Positions 37,418 to 48,765 of a stretch of 64,000 bases of DNA are shown here, one piece after another. This DNA is from Tetradesmus obliquus (Eukaryota > Chlorophyta > Chlorophyceae > Sphaeropleales > Scenedesmaceae): the NCBI GenBank assembly GCA_030272155.1, contig CP126201.1, positions 806,001 through 870,000 of the forward strand, read 5' to 3'. A model generated the notes under the pieces. That model was not told the DNA's origin and ran no database searches. It saw only the letters and a program-made list of their open reading frames with translations. Both the position numbers and the translations under genes were made by a program. Numbering within the stretch: position 1 is the first letter of the stretch; every line of letters starts with the position of its first letter.

Positions 37418-38772
37418 AGGAGCGTGAATGTCCCGCTGACTTCAAGAAGCAGTGCAACCCTTACGGAGCCTACCTGTCAGCCATCATACGCCGCCATGAG
37501 CACAAGGAGTATGTCGGCGACACCGCCAAAGCCAACACAAGCGCAGCTGGCTATGCTGCCGCCTATGCAGCTGGCAAGCAGAATGCCTCAGCACCAGCAG
37601 CGGCAGCAGCATCACCAGCAGCTGCGAAGCCTGTTGGTCAGGGCAATGGCAAGCGGCGGCTGGCTGCTGCTGCAGGCGATGCCGGCAAGGAGGAGAAGGC
37701 AGAGTGCAGCGGGACATTCCTGGTGAGCAGCCGCCGACGTTTGTGAACATATGTATACGATTGTTATTTTTATGCAATCATGAAAAACAGCTTGCAGGAG
37801 AAGGCAGAATGCAGCGGAACATTTTGGTGAGTTTGTTTTTTTTCAATCAAAGTTGCGAACAACAACGTGCAGGAGAAGGCAGAGTGCAGCAGGACATTCC
37901 TGGTGAGCAGCCGCTGCCAGTGTTTACACTTTTGTTACTTATATAAGTGATAAGCAAGTATGCGGGAGTCCAGAGATGAGTGTGGCAACCGCCCCGGCTT
38001 GTCGCCCAAGGTCATCTGAGAGCCACTCAACCAAATGCACATGCTGCTGTCTTCAAAACGTGCTGAAGATATCCCCCTTGCTGCCCCGCCTTGTGCTTTT
38101 CTAGAGTCCTATGAGGAGTGTGATTACTGCCCTGGCTGGGCGCCCGAGGTGTCAATGAAGATGCTGAACAAGGTGCACATGCTGATGTTTGTCAAAACAC
38201 GTGCGAAACTTTGCTTCTGGCTGTCCTGCTCTGTACTGTGCAGTAGTCCTACGAGGAATGTGGCAACCGCCCCGGCTGCAGCTAGGTGCACATGCTCCTT
38301 GCTGCCCCGCTCTGTGCTTTTTGGGAGTCCTATGCAGAATGCGATAACAGCCCCGGCTGGGTGCCGGAGGTGTCCATGAAGATGCGTAATCAAGTTTACA
38401 AGCTGCTGGTTGTCAGCACACGCTTTGTTATGCTGCTGGCCGTCCCGCCCTGTACTGTGCAGGAGTCATATGCAGAATGTGTTACCGCCCTGGCTGGGCG
38501 CCTGAGGTATCGATGGAGATGCTGAACCAGGTGCACATGCTGCTGTTCATCAACCCATGCTCTGTTATAACAGTTACGCTGCTGGCCGCCCCCCCTTGCA
38601 CTGTGCAGAAGTCATATGCAGAATGCGATTACCGCCCCGGCTGGGCACCCGAGGTATCCATGGAGATGCTCAACCAGGTGCACATGCTGCTGTTTGTCAT
38701 GGCAGCAGTGCACATCCTGGTCAGCATGCTGGTGCTGCTGGGATCGACACTGAAGCTCAAGTAAGTTGTTGC

Positions 38773-38855
<83 letters not shown>

Positions 38856-39247
38856 ACAGTCAGTAGCATCGGGGTCCGGTGGAGGTGCCAGTTGCAACCG
38901 TCTGCACAGCAGAGCATAATGCACTGCAACCGTCTGCACAGCAAAGCATACTGCACTGCAACCGAAGTGTTTTGACTAAGTGCGATGATAACAGCTTTTT
39001 AATCATCATATCACACCGCAACAATTGTTTGCAAAAGTTCCAGCACAGTTGCTGTGTCTGTTGGTGCCTGCTGCTGTGTACCAATGGTTGCACCGGCCAC
39101 TGCTGCTGATCAAATGGATGGTGCTGCAGCTGCAGCTGCTGAGGCTGCTCCTGTGGCTGCTGCTGCGGTGGCACCACAGAGGTGCCACCTGCTCCCTTTA
39201 TTAATGGTTGGTGCTGCCTTTTCATATGTCACCTCACCTATTGGTCA

Positions 39248-39321
<74 letters not shown>

Positions 39322-40152
39322 GGTGGCTTGCATTGCAGGCTGTGGCACCCCAGGGATGCCGGGGCAGTGGCCCACATGTATCTATGCAACAAACTAACGA
39401 ACAAACACACAACTCTCCTCTGTCACTGCAGGCTGTGGCACCGCAGGGGTTTCTCTCATCACCTGCTGCTGCTGCTGCTGCTACCTGCTGCTGCGGTGGC
39501 TTGCACTGCAGGCTGTGGCACCGCAGTGGTCGCGCAAGGGCGGTCCACATTCACTACATAACCGACTAAATTACCTACTCACATGTGAATGTGCTCTTCT
39601 ACTGCAGGCTGTGGCACCGCAGGGGTGGTGGAGCAGCAGAGGACCCCCTCGCACATGCAGCACTGCTGGCAGCAGCAGCAGCAAGCGGCAGCATGCACCC
39701 AGCAGCAGGATCACAGCTCCCGGCCAGCAAGTCTGTTGATGAACCCATAGGAGCAAGTCCTGCGGCAACAACTCCCAGACTTGCTGCTGCTGCTGCTGCT
39801 GCTGGTGGTCCTGGTGACAAGGCAGCAACAGTAGATCAGGCTTCTGGTATCAAGAAACAGCACAGCAGCTCGGCAGTGCTGGTGGTGGACAATGGAGCTG
39901 CTGCAGAAGGCCTTGCGGCCCCCAACTGGCGTGGCCGGCCCGCCGTTATGCAGGTGAGTGTTGCTGCTGCCAGCATGCAATTTTGTTTGCTGTATCTGCA
40001 ATGCCTGCCGTGTCATGCGTCCATGTCCCTGCTGTTTTTTCTCTGGTGCACAGCCATATCTCCATAGCTGTGGCCATAATCAACACATGAGGCATCGAGT
40101 GTTTCATCAGGATTATGTGCATGAACTGTGTGCATACTGCAGGCCGTTCACA

Positions 40153-40192
<40 letters not shown>

Positions 40193-42441
40193 CCACAGGG
40201 CCCACTGGCCTACCTGCGGGAGGCTGCTGAGCTGGTGGCGCGCCAGCTGCTGCTGCTGCTGCACCCCACGCTCACTCGCCAGGAGTACTCCGTGCTCAGG
40301 TGGGGCATGTTACAGCAGCATGTAAGCACTGCTGCTGCTATCCTTGCTATTTCAGCTGCTGTACTGGTTTCACAGCTGTCTGGGGGGGGGGAGCTGCTGC
40401 AGCACCACTAGCAACAGCCATGCTGATCCGGTGTTGTGCGGAATGTGCAGCTGCCCCTGGTGTTATGTGTGGCATGCATGTGTGAGGGAAGCTGCTGCAG
40501 CAGCGCTGCCAACGGCAAGCAGACACAGTTGCACTAAAAAGCACAGTGCCTTTCCTTGATTGACTTCAGCGCACAGCATACCATGATAAACAACAGCAGG
40601 TGTTTCAGGGCCAAGGTCACCAGACAGAACATAGCACAGACAGTGCGTTGAATGCACTGCATTTGTCCTGTGTTTCGGCTGAATGCAGGGCGTCCTTCTA
40701 CCTCACCCATGTCAACCAAACATCCACCAAACCCCACAATGATGTATCTACAGCAGCAGCAGCAGCAGGCGCCTCCTCCCCTCAGGGCAGCAGCAGCAGC
40801 AGCAGCTCTGCGGGGCTGTTTGGCCCCTACCTGCTGGAGTGCATGGAGCGTGACGGCAGCCAGACAGTAGGGCTGGGCCTGCCCATGTGGCTGCTGGTGC
40901 TGGCCTTCGTGCTGCTCTCAGGTGGGGTGGGTGGTTGAGGCAGCTGGGAAGGAGGGCAACAGCTGCATGCCTAGCATTGTGTGCATGTGTTGTGGCTGCT
41001 GCTGCTGGCCTGCGTGCTGCTCTCAGGTGGGGCGGGGGGAGGCGGCAACAGCCTGACCTATGTATGTTTGACGTGGTGCCGGCCTAGATTGTGTGGCAGT
41101 GCGTGTGTTGTGGCTGCTGGTGCTGGCCTTTGTGCTGCTCTTAGGTGGGGGTTGGGGGATCGCTGACAAGCATTGCGTGCATGTGGATCACAGTCCAAGT
41201 GTGGGACCGCAGTGCGGCATTTCTGTGCTCAGCAGCAGCATGCTGCACTGCTTCAGCAGCTGTTGCCTCTGCCGCTGTTGACACTCCATGTGCTGCCCTG
41301 CAACTTGTGTTGCTCCGCCTGCCAGGCGCCATCAGCTGAGCCACTTGGCTGCATCAGCAGCTATGCGGCTCCCGCTCACACTCCATGTGCTGGCTGTGGT
41401 CATTGCACCTGAAACCTGTCTCTGCACTGGCCTGCTTTGCCTCCTCCCCCGCCAGGCGCCATCGGCTGGGCCACGTGGCTGTTCCTCATCCTGGCTGGTG
41501 GGCTGCTGCTGGGCCTCAACTGCGCCCTGCTCACCACGGCGCGGCACATGACGCGCGGCGGGGCGGTGCGCGCGCAGCAGCCGGTGAGAATGCACGGCAG
41601 CTGCTGTACAGTACAGATACAGGAGGCAATCAAGCCTTTTCTTGCGCTTATTTGTGCGCTTGTTGCAGTTATGTCTGTTAGTGCCATGCCTCAAGCCACC
41701 TAGGGTACCTACTCTGCATGTGTTCCTTGCGTGTAGGGGTGTCACCGTTTGTTGCCGACGCTCAGGATTCAATGTCTTTTGCTGTTCTGCCGCATCTGCT
41801 GCTGCCCCCCCCCCCCCCCCCCCTGCAGGGCTCCAGCCGCTGGCTGGTGCTGCACCGGCCGCGGCTGCTGCTGGGCGCCATCAAGCTGCTCATGTTCTTC
41901 CTGGCCTTCGTCATCAGCCAGAGCGTGTTCTTCGCGGCCTTTTTCGGCACAGAGTCGTGCTTCTTCAGCCGCACGGATGAGCTTTATGGGTGCAGAGGCT
42001 CGGTGCAGCTTTTGGCATGTTGTGGTGGCTTTGATCTCTACAGTGTGGCAGCTTGTGAGCTGTCACAAGGCTCTCAGGTCAGCAGCCCGGCATGTTTCAG
42101 ATTTCATTCGCCACACCTTTTGCGATTGAATGCCACAGCAACTTCAAGCCCTGAGGCGTACATACTTGTTGAAACAGCCTGCTGCTGCTGCTGCTGCTGC
42201 TGCTGCCACTGCAGGCTTCCAGAAGAACCCCGTGCCCTGGTGGGGCATCATGCTGGTGGACCTGTGCCTGCTGCTGTCCCTGGCGCTGTTCACGCTGCCG
42301 CTGTACACCATCACCAGCCACACGCTGAGGGTGGATGCCAGCAGTGGCAGGCTGCTGCGCCAGCTCACGCAGCAGCGGAAGGAAGGGGGCCACGCAGACT
42401 CTGCGCATGGGAACGATGATGACTGGGAGGGAGATCACTGA
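35899..42441 (+). CDS. MLO-family membrane protein, copy 1
   Basis: Eleven exons: 35899-35991, 36212-36262, 36580-36795, 37420-37722, 38609-38760, 39608-39953, 40199-40299, 40689-40921, 41456-41583, 41829-41976, 42215-42441; about 665 residues. The N-terminus has ETSPGAIAVIIVFFLVV (helix 1) and FEKGLHHVKHSLK; exon 3 has KKLGLLAAVDNLSSELMLLS then TLLLTALAPAITTICMP (helix 2) and a Cys-rich loop, as in MLO. Further helices lie at ~241-268 (QVHMLLFVMAAVHILVSMLV), ~482-525 (probably two), ~552-580 and ~597-625. Ser/Ala/Gln insertions interrupt the loops. MLO proteins are plasma-membrane proteins, reported as calcium channels in land plants. All exons join in phase if exon 10 ends at 41976, but that junction has AT instead of GT; an in-frame GTGAGC donor at 42055 is the alternative. 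The last exon could hold a short cytosolic tail; no calmodulin site is obvious. Confidence 0.85.
36446..37365 (+). repeat. MLO1 introns 2-3 junction arrays
   Basis: A copy of the start of exon 3 lies at 36446-36525. After exon 3 a ~130-bp copy of its end with donor lies at 36912-37046. Three copies of the start of exon 4 (GAGCGCCAGTG / GAGCGTGAATG type) follow near 37130, 37211 and 37313 before the real exon at 37420; CTG runs precede several of them. Confidence 0.88.
37794..38550 (+). repeat. MLO1 intron 4 junction array
   Basis: Two copies of the end of exon 4 (AGGAGAAGGCAGA...ATTCCTGGTGAG) lie at 37794-37832 and 37870-37912. Five copies of the start of exon 5 (GAGTCCTATGAGGAGTGTGA type) begin near 37970, 38103, 38243, 38328 and 38462, before the real exon at 38609. 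The last keeps ~90 bp of exon sequence. The matching MLO2 intron (51723-51984) has no exon 5 head copies. Confidence 0.92.
38769..38856 (+). repeat. (CTG)n run at the start of MLO1 intron 5
   Basis: An almost pure CTG run of about 27 units with one CTT interruption, starting within 15 bases of the exon 5 donor. Confidence 0.95.
39249..39540 (+). repeat. (CTG)24 and exon 6 head array in MLO1 intron 5
   Basis: A pure CTG run of 24 units (39249-39320) is followed by copies of the exon 6 start, GCAGGCTGTGGCACCGCAGG, at about 39339, 39432 and 39511. The real exon begins at 39608; spacing is 79-97 bp. Confidence 0.92.
40985..41360 (+). repeat. MLO1 intron 8 junction array
   Basis: Two copies of the end of exon 8 (GTGTTGTGGCTGCTG...CTGCTCTCAGGTGGGG) lie at about 40988-41034 and 41103-41152. 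One copy of the start of exon 9 (GCCAGGCGCCATCAGCTGAG) lies at 41323-41355, ahead of the real exon at 41456. Confidence 0.88.
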
Positions 42442-42534
42442 GGGCGTGAGCGCTGGCTTTCAAGCTCGCCAAGCACCAGGATCAGGAAGGACATTGCTTA
42501 TGCAAAGGCGTCCAGACGCCTTGCCAGGCTATGT

Positions 42535-42840
42535 GGGGTTGGGTGTTCATGCTGCCGCTGTACACCATCACCAGCCACACGCTGAGGGTGGATGCCAGCA
42601 GTGGCAGGCTGCTGCGCCAGCTCACGCAGCAGCGGAAGGAAGGGGGCCACGCAGACTCTGCGCATGGCAGCGATGATGACTGGGAGGGAGGTCACCAAGG
42701 GCGTGAGCGCTGGTACTCAAGATCGCTAAGGGCGGACCAGAAGCTTCTGCGCCAGCTCACGCAACAGCGGCATGGTGGAGGGCATGCAACATCTGATCAT
42801 GGCAGCGACGATCATTGGGAGGGGAGAGCATTGAACTAGT
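42535..42840 (+). repeat. Tandem copies of the MLO1 last-exon end, past the stop
   Basis: A near-perfect copy of the last ~150 bases of MLO1 (CTGCCGCTGTACACCATCACC to GACTGGGAGGGAG) lies at 42548-42690, and a third, more diverged copy at about 42735-42830. They follow the stop at 42441, so the duplication also acts at gene ends. Confidence 0.92.
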
Positions 42841-42841
42841 A

Positions 42842-43740
42842 GCTAGTCAATGAAGGAGGCAGCTATAGGGTTGTAGCAAGATGTTGGGCTGTGTGAATGG
42901 GACGAGCAAATGGTTTTGGGACGGGGAAGCAAAGTATCAACACCCTTGAACCATTGCTGCAAGCTCTTGCACGGCATACTATTGGTTTGTAGGACCCAGG
43001 GAATCATACTGCGCTGCAAATTATGGATCACCAGATTCCGACACAAGTGTCTTGTTGTTTATTCTTGTCTCGTCGTTGGCGCTCCCATAACTCGGTCGGA
43101 ACGATGCACTATGCAGTAATAGCTTGCATCAGCAGGCGAATGTCTTGGGCTGGTGGTGTTGCAAGTGCTTGAGGCTTCATTCCTGTCCCTTAATCCTGCA
43201 AGCAACACTTTGGAAGCACCCGGTCAAGGTGCTCCCAGTCCTGAGTTGCTTGCATATGTTGCCCAGAGTCTTTGATTGTTGACAGGTAATGCTGCTCAGC
43301 TGTGAGCGCAGCAGCAGCATCTGCATGTCACTGGCGTCAGTATCGAGTTGAGTTGAGTTACATGCCATATCGTGTGGCCCATGCTGAATTTTTTCAGCAG
43401 CGGCGAGGGGCAAGAGATGTCTACAGACCTTTCCGTTCAATTTGCCATCAACATCATAAAGATGTTAAGCCATCCATGGCCGAGCCAGCAGTTGTGGTGT
43501 AACATATATGTATATACGGGATGTATATCTCATGGCATTTGATGTGTCCCGAATTGAGCCAGGAAGTACACCTGTCACTTGGAGAGCCGATCCGTTGCCC
43601 AGCCCACGCAGCAGCACCCCCGCTAGACCCTGCGGTTGAAGATACAGCACTGTCGTATGGCGAGGTTGCAGGCCAGGCAATGTGCAGCAGCAAAAGGTTT
43701 GCGATAATGGTCCATGGCATGCACAAAGAATGGAGTGTTT
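42842..43740. other. Intergenic between MLO1 and the satellite block
   Basis: No supported gene. A TGTAA word lies near 43498. Nothing else is distinctive. Confidence 0.35.
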
Positions 43741-44985
43741 AGCATAGGATACTCTAGATTCAAGGCCAGCGAAAGAAGTTCAGGGTTCAAGTCATCGGTG
43801 GCTGTTCTAGCACTGAACGGCTGCACGGCTTGTCCTGTCTGTGAGACGCGTCCTGCCTCGAGTGTGGCTGCCCACCTCATTATCACTGCAATTGCAGCAT
43901 CGTCAAAGGTGATGTACATGGTGTACTTGATACCTGCAAACATGGCAGGCCATTGGTGAAGGTTTAGGGGGCGCCATGTCACCTGCAGGCATCCAACTGT
44001 AGGTGTGAGCTGCAAGTGTTGTGACGCTCCCGGCTGCAGGAAATGACCGCCTCACCGCATTACCAATATGTTTCAGATCTTGATAATCTTAGTTTAATCA
44101 AGTAGCATAGGATAATCCAGATTCAAGGCCAGCGGCAGCGGTTTAGGGTTCAAGCCAGCGGTGGCTGTTCTGGCACTAAACGGCTGCAAGGCTGACCATG
44201 TCTGTGACACGCGTCCTGCCTCAAATGAATCTGCCCACCTCTTTATTATTGGAGTTGAAGCATCTTCAAAGGTGATGTACATGGTGCACATGATATCTGC
44301 CAACGTGGCAGGCCACTGGTGAAGGTTTAGGGGCCGCGCTCTCACTTGCAGGCATGTCACTGCATGGTGCAGGCTGCAAATGTTGTGACGCTCCCAGCTG
44401 CAGGAAATGACGGCCATTTCCCATTATCACTATGTTCTCAGAACTTGCTAATATTAGTTCAATCAAGTAGCATAAAATACTCCAGATTCAAGGCCAGCAG
44501 CAGCGGTTTAGGGGTCAAGCCAATATTGGTTGTTCTGGCACTGAACGGCTGCAGGGCTGATCATGTCTGTAACACGCGTCCTGCCCCAAATGTGGCTGTT
44601 CACCTCATTATCAGTGGAGTTGAAGCATTGTCAAAGCTGACGTACATGGTGTATTTAAGACCTGCCAACATGTGAGGCCACTTGTGAAGGTCTAGGGGCC
44701 ACACTCTCACTTGCAGGCACCTAGCTGCATGTACAGGCTGCAAGTGTTGTGACGCTCCCGGCTGCAGGAAATGACCGCCTCACCACGCTATCACTTTGTT
44801 TTCAAACATTGATACTTTTGGTGTGTTCAAATAACATGAAACACACCAGATTCAAGGCCAGCATCAGCGGTTTAAAGGTCAAGCCAATATTGGCCCTTCT
44901 GGCACTGAACGGCTGCACGGCCGATCATGCTTGTGACACGTGTCCTGCCTAAAATGAAGCTGCGTGCACATATGGTCCTGAACTT
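43741..44985. repeat. ~361-bp tandem repeat (unit A), partly coding-like
   Basis: Three full copies and one partial begin near 43741, 44105, 44466 and 44827, sharing AGATTCAAGGCCAGC and GTTGTGACGCTCCCGGCTGC. A further partial copy lies at about 47065-47135 beyond the satellite. On the minus strand the first two copies are open and encode related segments (LNLHQWPA, TMYITFDDA, EAGRVSQT, QPFSARTA); copies 3 and 4 carry stops. The unit may therefore be a tandemly duplicated, now decaying exon of an unrecognised gene. Confidence 0.85.
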
Positions 44986-47030
44986 CGACACGTATCCTAT
45001 GCCATACCATTAAAATCTTTCTAACAGAGAACACCCGTTGGTGAGGGCCCTACCGACTGCCCACAGAACAAAAGGTTTGCCGCCCTACTAGCACCTACCG
45101 GCGCTGTCCCTGCCCAAGCTCAAACGCTATGTAGTTTTACATGCTTGCACGAATGGTCCTGAGATTCGGCAGGGCTCCTATGTAATACCATTAAAAGGTT
45201 TCTAACAGAGAAACCGTTGGTGAGGGCCTCTACCAATTGCACACAAATAAAAGGTTTGTCACCCTACTGGCAGCAACCGGCGTTGTCAAGGCCCAAGCTC
45301 AAACACTATGTAGTTTGATATGCTTGCACGAGTGGTCCTGAGATTTGGCAGGTATCCTATGCCATACCATTAAAATGCTTCTGATAGAGAAAAAGCGTTG
45401 GTGAGGGCCTCTACCAACTGCACACAGAATTAAAGGTTTGTCTTCCTACTAGCAGCTACCGGCGCTGTCACGGCCCAAGCTCAAACGCTATGTAGTAGTT
45501 TGATATGTTTGCACGAATGGTCCTGAGATTCGGCAGGTATCCTATGTCATACCATTCAAACGTTTGTAACAGAGAAAAACCGTTGGTGAGGGGCTCTACC
45601 AACTGCACACAAATAAAAGGTTTGTCATCCTACTGGCAGCCACCGGCGCTGTCAAGGCCCAAGCTCAAACGCTATGTAGTTTGATATGCTTGCACGAGTG
45701 GTCCTGAGATTTGGCAGGTATCCTATGCCATACCATTAGAAAGTTTGTAACAGAGAAAAACCGTTGGTGAGGGGCTCTACCAACTGCACACAAAATGAAA
45801 CGTTTGTCACCCTACTGGCAGCCACCGGCGTTGGCAAGGCCCAAGCGCAACACTATGTAGTAGTTTGATATGTTTGCACGAATGGTCCTGAGATTTGGCA
45901 GGTATCCTATGTAATACCATTAAAACGTTTGTAACAGAGAAAAACCGTTGGTGAGGGCCTCTACCAATTGCACACAAAATGAAACGTTTGTCACCCTACT
46001 GGCAGCCACCGGCGTTGGCAAGGCCCAAGCTCAAACACTATGTAGTTTTACATGCTTGCACGAATGGTCCTGAGATTTGGCAGGTATCCTATGTAATACC
46101 ATCAAAAGGTTTCTAACAGAGAAATACCGTTGGTGAGGGCCTCTACCAACTACACACAAAATACAAAGGTTTGTCACCCTACTGGCAGCCACCGGCGTTG
46201 TCAAGGCCCAAGCTCAAACACTATGTAGTTTGATATGCTTGCACGAGTGGTCCTGAGATTTGGCAGGTATCCTATGTAATACCATTAAAAGGTTTCTAAC
46301 AGAGAAAAACCGTTGGTGAGGGGCTCTACCAACTGCACACAAAATAAAAGGTTTGTCACCCTACTGGCAGCCACCGGCGTTGGCAAGGCCCAAGCTCAAA
46401 CGCTATGTAGTTGTACATGCTTGCACGAATGGTCCTGAGATTTGGCAGGTATCCTATGTCATACCATTAAAACGTTTGTAACATTTAAAACCCGTTGGTG
46501 AGAGCCTCTACCAACTCCACATAAAATAAAAGTTGTGTCTTCCTACTAACAACCACTTGCGCTGGCAAGGCCCAAGCTCAAACGCTATTTAGTTTTACAT
46601 GCTTGCACGAATGGTCCTGAAATTTGGCAGGTATCCTATGTAATACCATTAAAAGGTTTCTAACAGAGAAAAACCGTTGGTGAGGGGCTCTACCAACTGC
46701 ACACAAGATAAAAGGTTTGTCACCCTACTGGCAGCCACCGGCGTTGGCAAGGCCCAAGCTCAAACGCTATGTAGTTGTACATGCTTGCACGAATGGTCCT
46801 GAGATTTGGCAGGTATCCTATGTCATACCATTAAAATGTTTGTAACATTTAAAACCCGTTGGTGAGAGCCTCTACCAACTCCACATAAAATAAAAGTTGT
46901 GTCTTCCTATTAACAACCACTTGCGCTGGCAAGGCCCAAGCTCATGAGCTTGATGAAGCGCTATGTAGTTTTACATGCTTGCACGAATGGTCCTGAAAAT
47001 CGACAGGTGTCCTATGCCATACCATTAATA
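44960..47030. repeat. ~181-bp satellite array (unit B)
   Basis: About 12 direct copies, marked by GGTCCTGAGATTTGGCAGG at near-constant spacing (for example 45150, 45330, 45517, 45698, 45879, 46065, 46247, 46428, 46612, 46793). Each unit also contains CCGTTGGTGAGGG and CAAGGCCCAAGCTCAAACGC. The array interrupts the unit-A series, which resumes at about 47040. No open frame runs through it. Confidence 0.93.
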
Positions 47031-47642
47031 TCAATACTTGCCAATGTCCTTTGTATCAAGCAGCATATAATGCGCCAGATTCAAGGCCAGCAACCACGGC
47101 TGCACGGCTGACCATGTCTGTGACACGTAACTAATGACCATAGGCATACGCAGCAACTTGCTGCCCTGCAAAGAGAAATGGTCTTCTTGAAATTTGTTTT
47201 TGTAACAAGAAGCTTTACAAAACATGCAAGCAACACCTTCTGTCAAGTATTGACCATAGTCAGCTGACATCCACAGGTTATATGCGGCCCGGCACATAAT
47301 TCAGAACACCATGCAACTGTTCACCTCAGTGACATCAGGCATACAGCGTGCCGGGAAAAGCATCAGCAACAAGTCACTGAGGTGCGGCACGGTGCACTGG
47401 CTGCAGTGCAAGCAGCAACGACCGAAAGCCCTACAGTTCCATGTATATGTGAGCGGAAGCTCGAGCGGGTCAGCACATACCCAGATTGCACACTGAAGTG
47501 CTCAGGTCATCAACTGGAGGACATGTGGCTGCTGCAACCTTTCTTGGACATGCTTGTGTGAGCCTGCCTCAAACAGCAAAAGGCAGAGGCCTGCAACTGC
47601 TGTTGCAGTGTGTGCCTTGGCAAGTCTGTAATGGGAGCACAT

Positions 47643-47643
47643 A

Positions 47644-47689
<46 letters not shown>

Positions 47690-47692
47690 CTC
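47643..47692. repeat. (CCCGCAT)n 7-bp repeat
   Basis: Six to seven copies of the heptamer CCGCATC in tandem. Confidence 0.93.
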
Positions 47693-47736
47693 ATGCGGCC
47701 TAATCAAGCAAACACATGTACACCCCTGCCACGTTG

Positions 47737-47901
47737 CAGGCTCGTGAGCTCATGCAGGGCATGCACTTGCAGGCTCGTGAGCTCATGCAGGGCATGCACT
47801 TGCAGGCTCGTGAGCTCATGCAGGGCAAACACTTGCAGGCTCGTGAGCTCATGCAGGGCAAACACTTGCAGGCTCGTGAGCTCATGCAAGGCATGCACTT
47901 G
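47737..47901. repeat. 33-bp minisatellite, five copies
   Basis: Five direct copies starting at 47737, 47770, 47803, 47836 and 47869. Each contains GCTCGTGAGCTCATGCAGGG. Because 33 is a multiple of three, a frame stays open through it on both strands (RELMQGMHLQA on plus), but no gene model is supported around it. Confidence 0.93.
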
Positions 47902-48765
47902 CGCTGCATGGATCAGCTGCGGTGATGCTAGCCTGTTGCCCGCAGAGTCTGAGAACTCAAAACGGCTGTGGTGCACACATGCTGCATGCGTAAGCAAGAT
48001 CGCAGCATGTTGCAGCTGCAAGACCAGCCATCTCCCATTGACAAAAGAGCGTTGATTTACGGCACAGACAAGCTCCGCAGAATCTACCATGAAATAACAT
48101 GCACATCAACGATCAACCATAAGGATTGTGACCCTTTCAGCACTGCAGCAGGCTGTTATGCTTGTCACCACAAGCCAACAGAAACAGTGACATGCAGTTA
48201 GTTGTCGTCTGCAAGTGCATGAAATGCAGCGCGCACTGGACAGCATTCAAGTGCTGGGCAGGTCAGCTGCAGCAACATGGCGTATCACACATACAGCTGA
48301 CACGACCCGCCTAGTTGTGCGCGTAACATTGACTGCAGCACAAGTCAGCACCTGGCAGCACAAAAGCCATCACATACCAGCCGTCACGCACAAGGCGTCC
48401 TCTGCTACGTAAGATAATTGGCATACAGCAACACACACAGAGCTAACTGAAGATATTGGCCTGAAATATGTGCAGCAGTACTGCTGTCAACTGCACAGTG
48501 CCTCTTCCATAGTACAACCGTTTGAAACGCAATTCTTGCTGTTGTTCACTGCCATATATGATGGCATGCAGATGCACACAACTGAACAACACACAACGTG
48601 TGGGGCTGAGACAGAGCTGCATTGCGTAAAAAGCACGCCGCCATGCAAATCAAACCCAGCCACCCAACCATAGCCTGGCAGGCGGTCTGCGCTCGATCGC
48701 GGCATCAGCGATGTCCTTTCCAATTTTGGTGCGTGGCGAGCTTAGGAGCCAGTCTGCTCACGCCC

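Larger units (their letters stand above)
47130..48765. other. Intergenic between satellite block and MLO2 3' end
   Basis: Holds the two minisatellites at 47643-47901. No supported gene; a short minus-strand frame near 47031-47297 runs out of unit A and has no recognisable similarity. Confidence 0.4.

Noticed and set aside
41718-42419. One plus-strand open frame running through MLO1 exon 10, intron 10 and exon 11
   Set aside because: Read-through changes the frame in exon 11, destroying the conserved QKNPVPWWGI sequence that MLO2 confirms, so the intron must be removed.
47737-47901. Five 33-bp direct repeats resembling a CRISPR array
   Set aside because: The repeats are immediately tandem with no spacers, in a eukaryotic context; this is a minisatellite.
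47716-47925. Open frame with repeats of RELMQGMHLQA
   Set aside because: It is open only because the 33-bp unit has a length divisible by three; no start context, flanking exon or homologue supports it.
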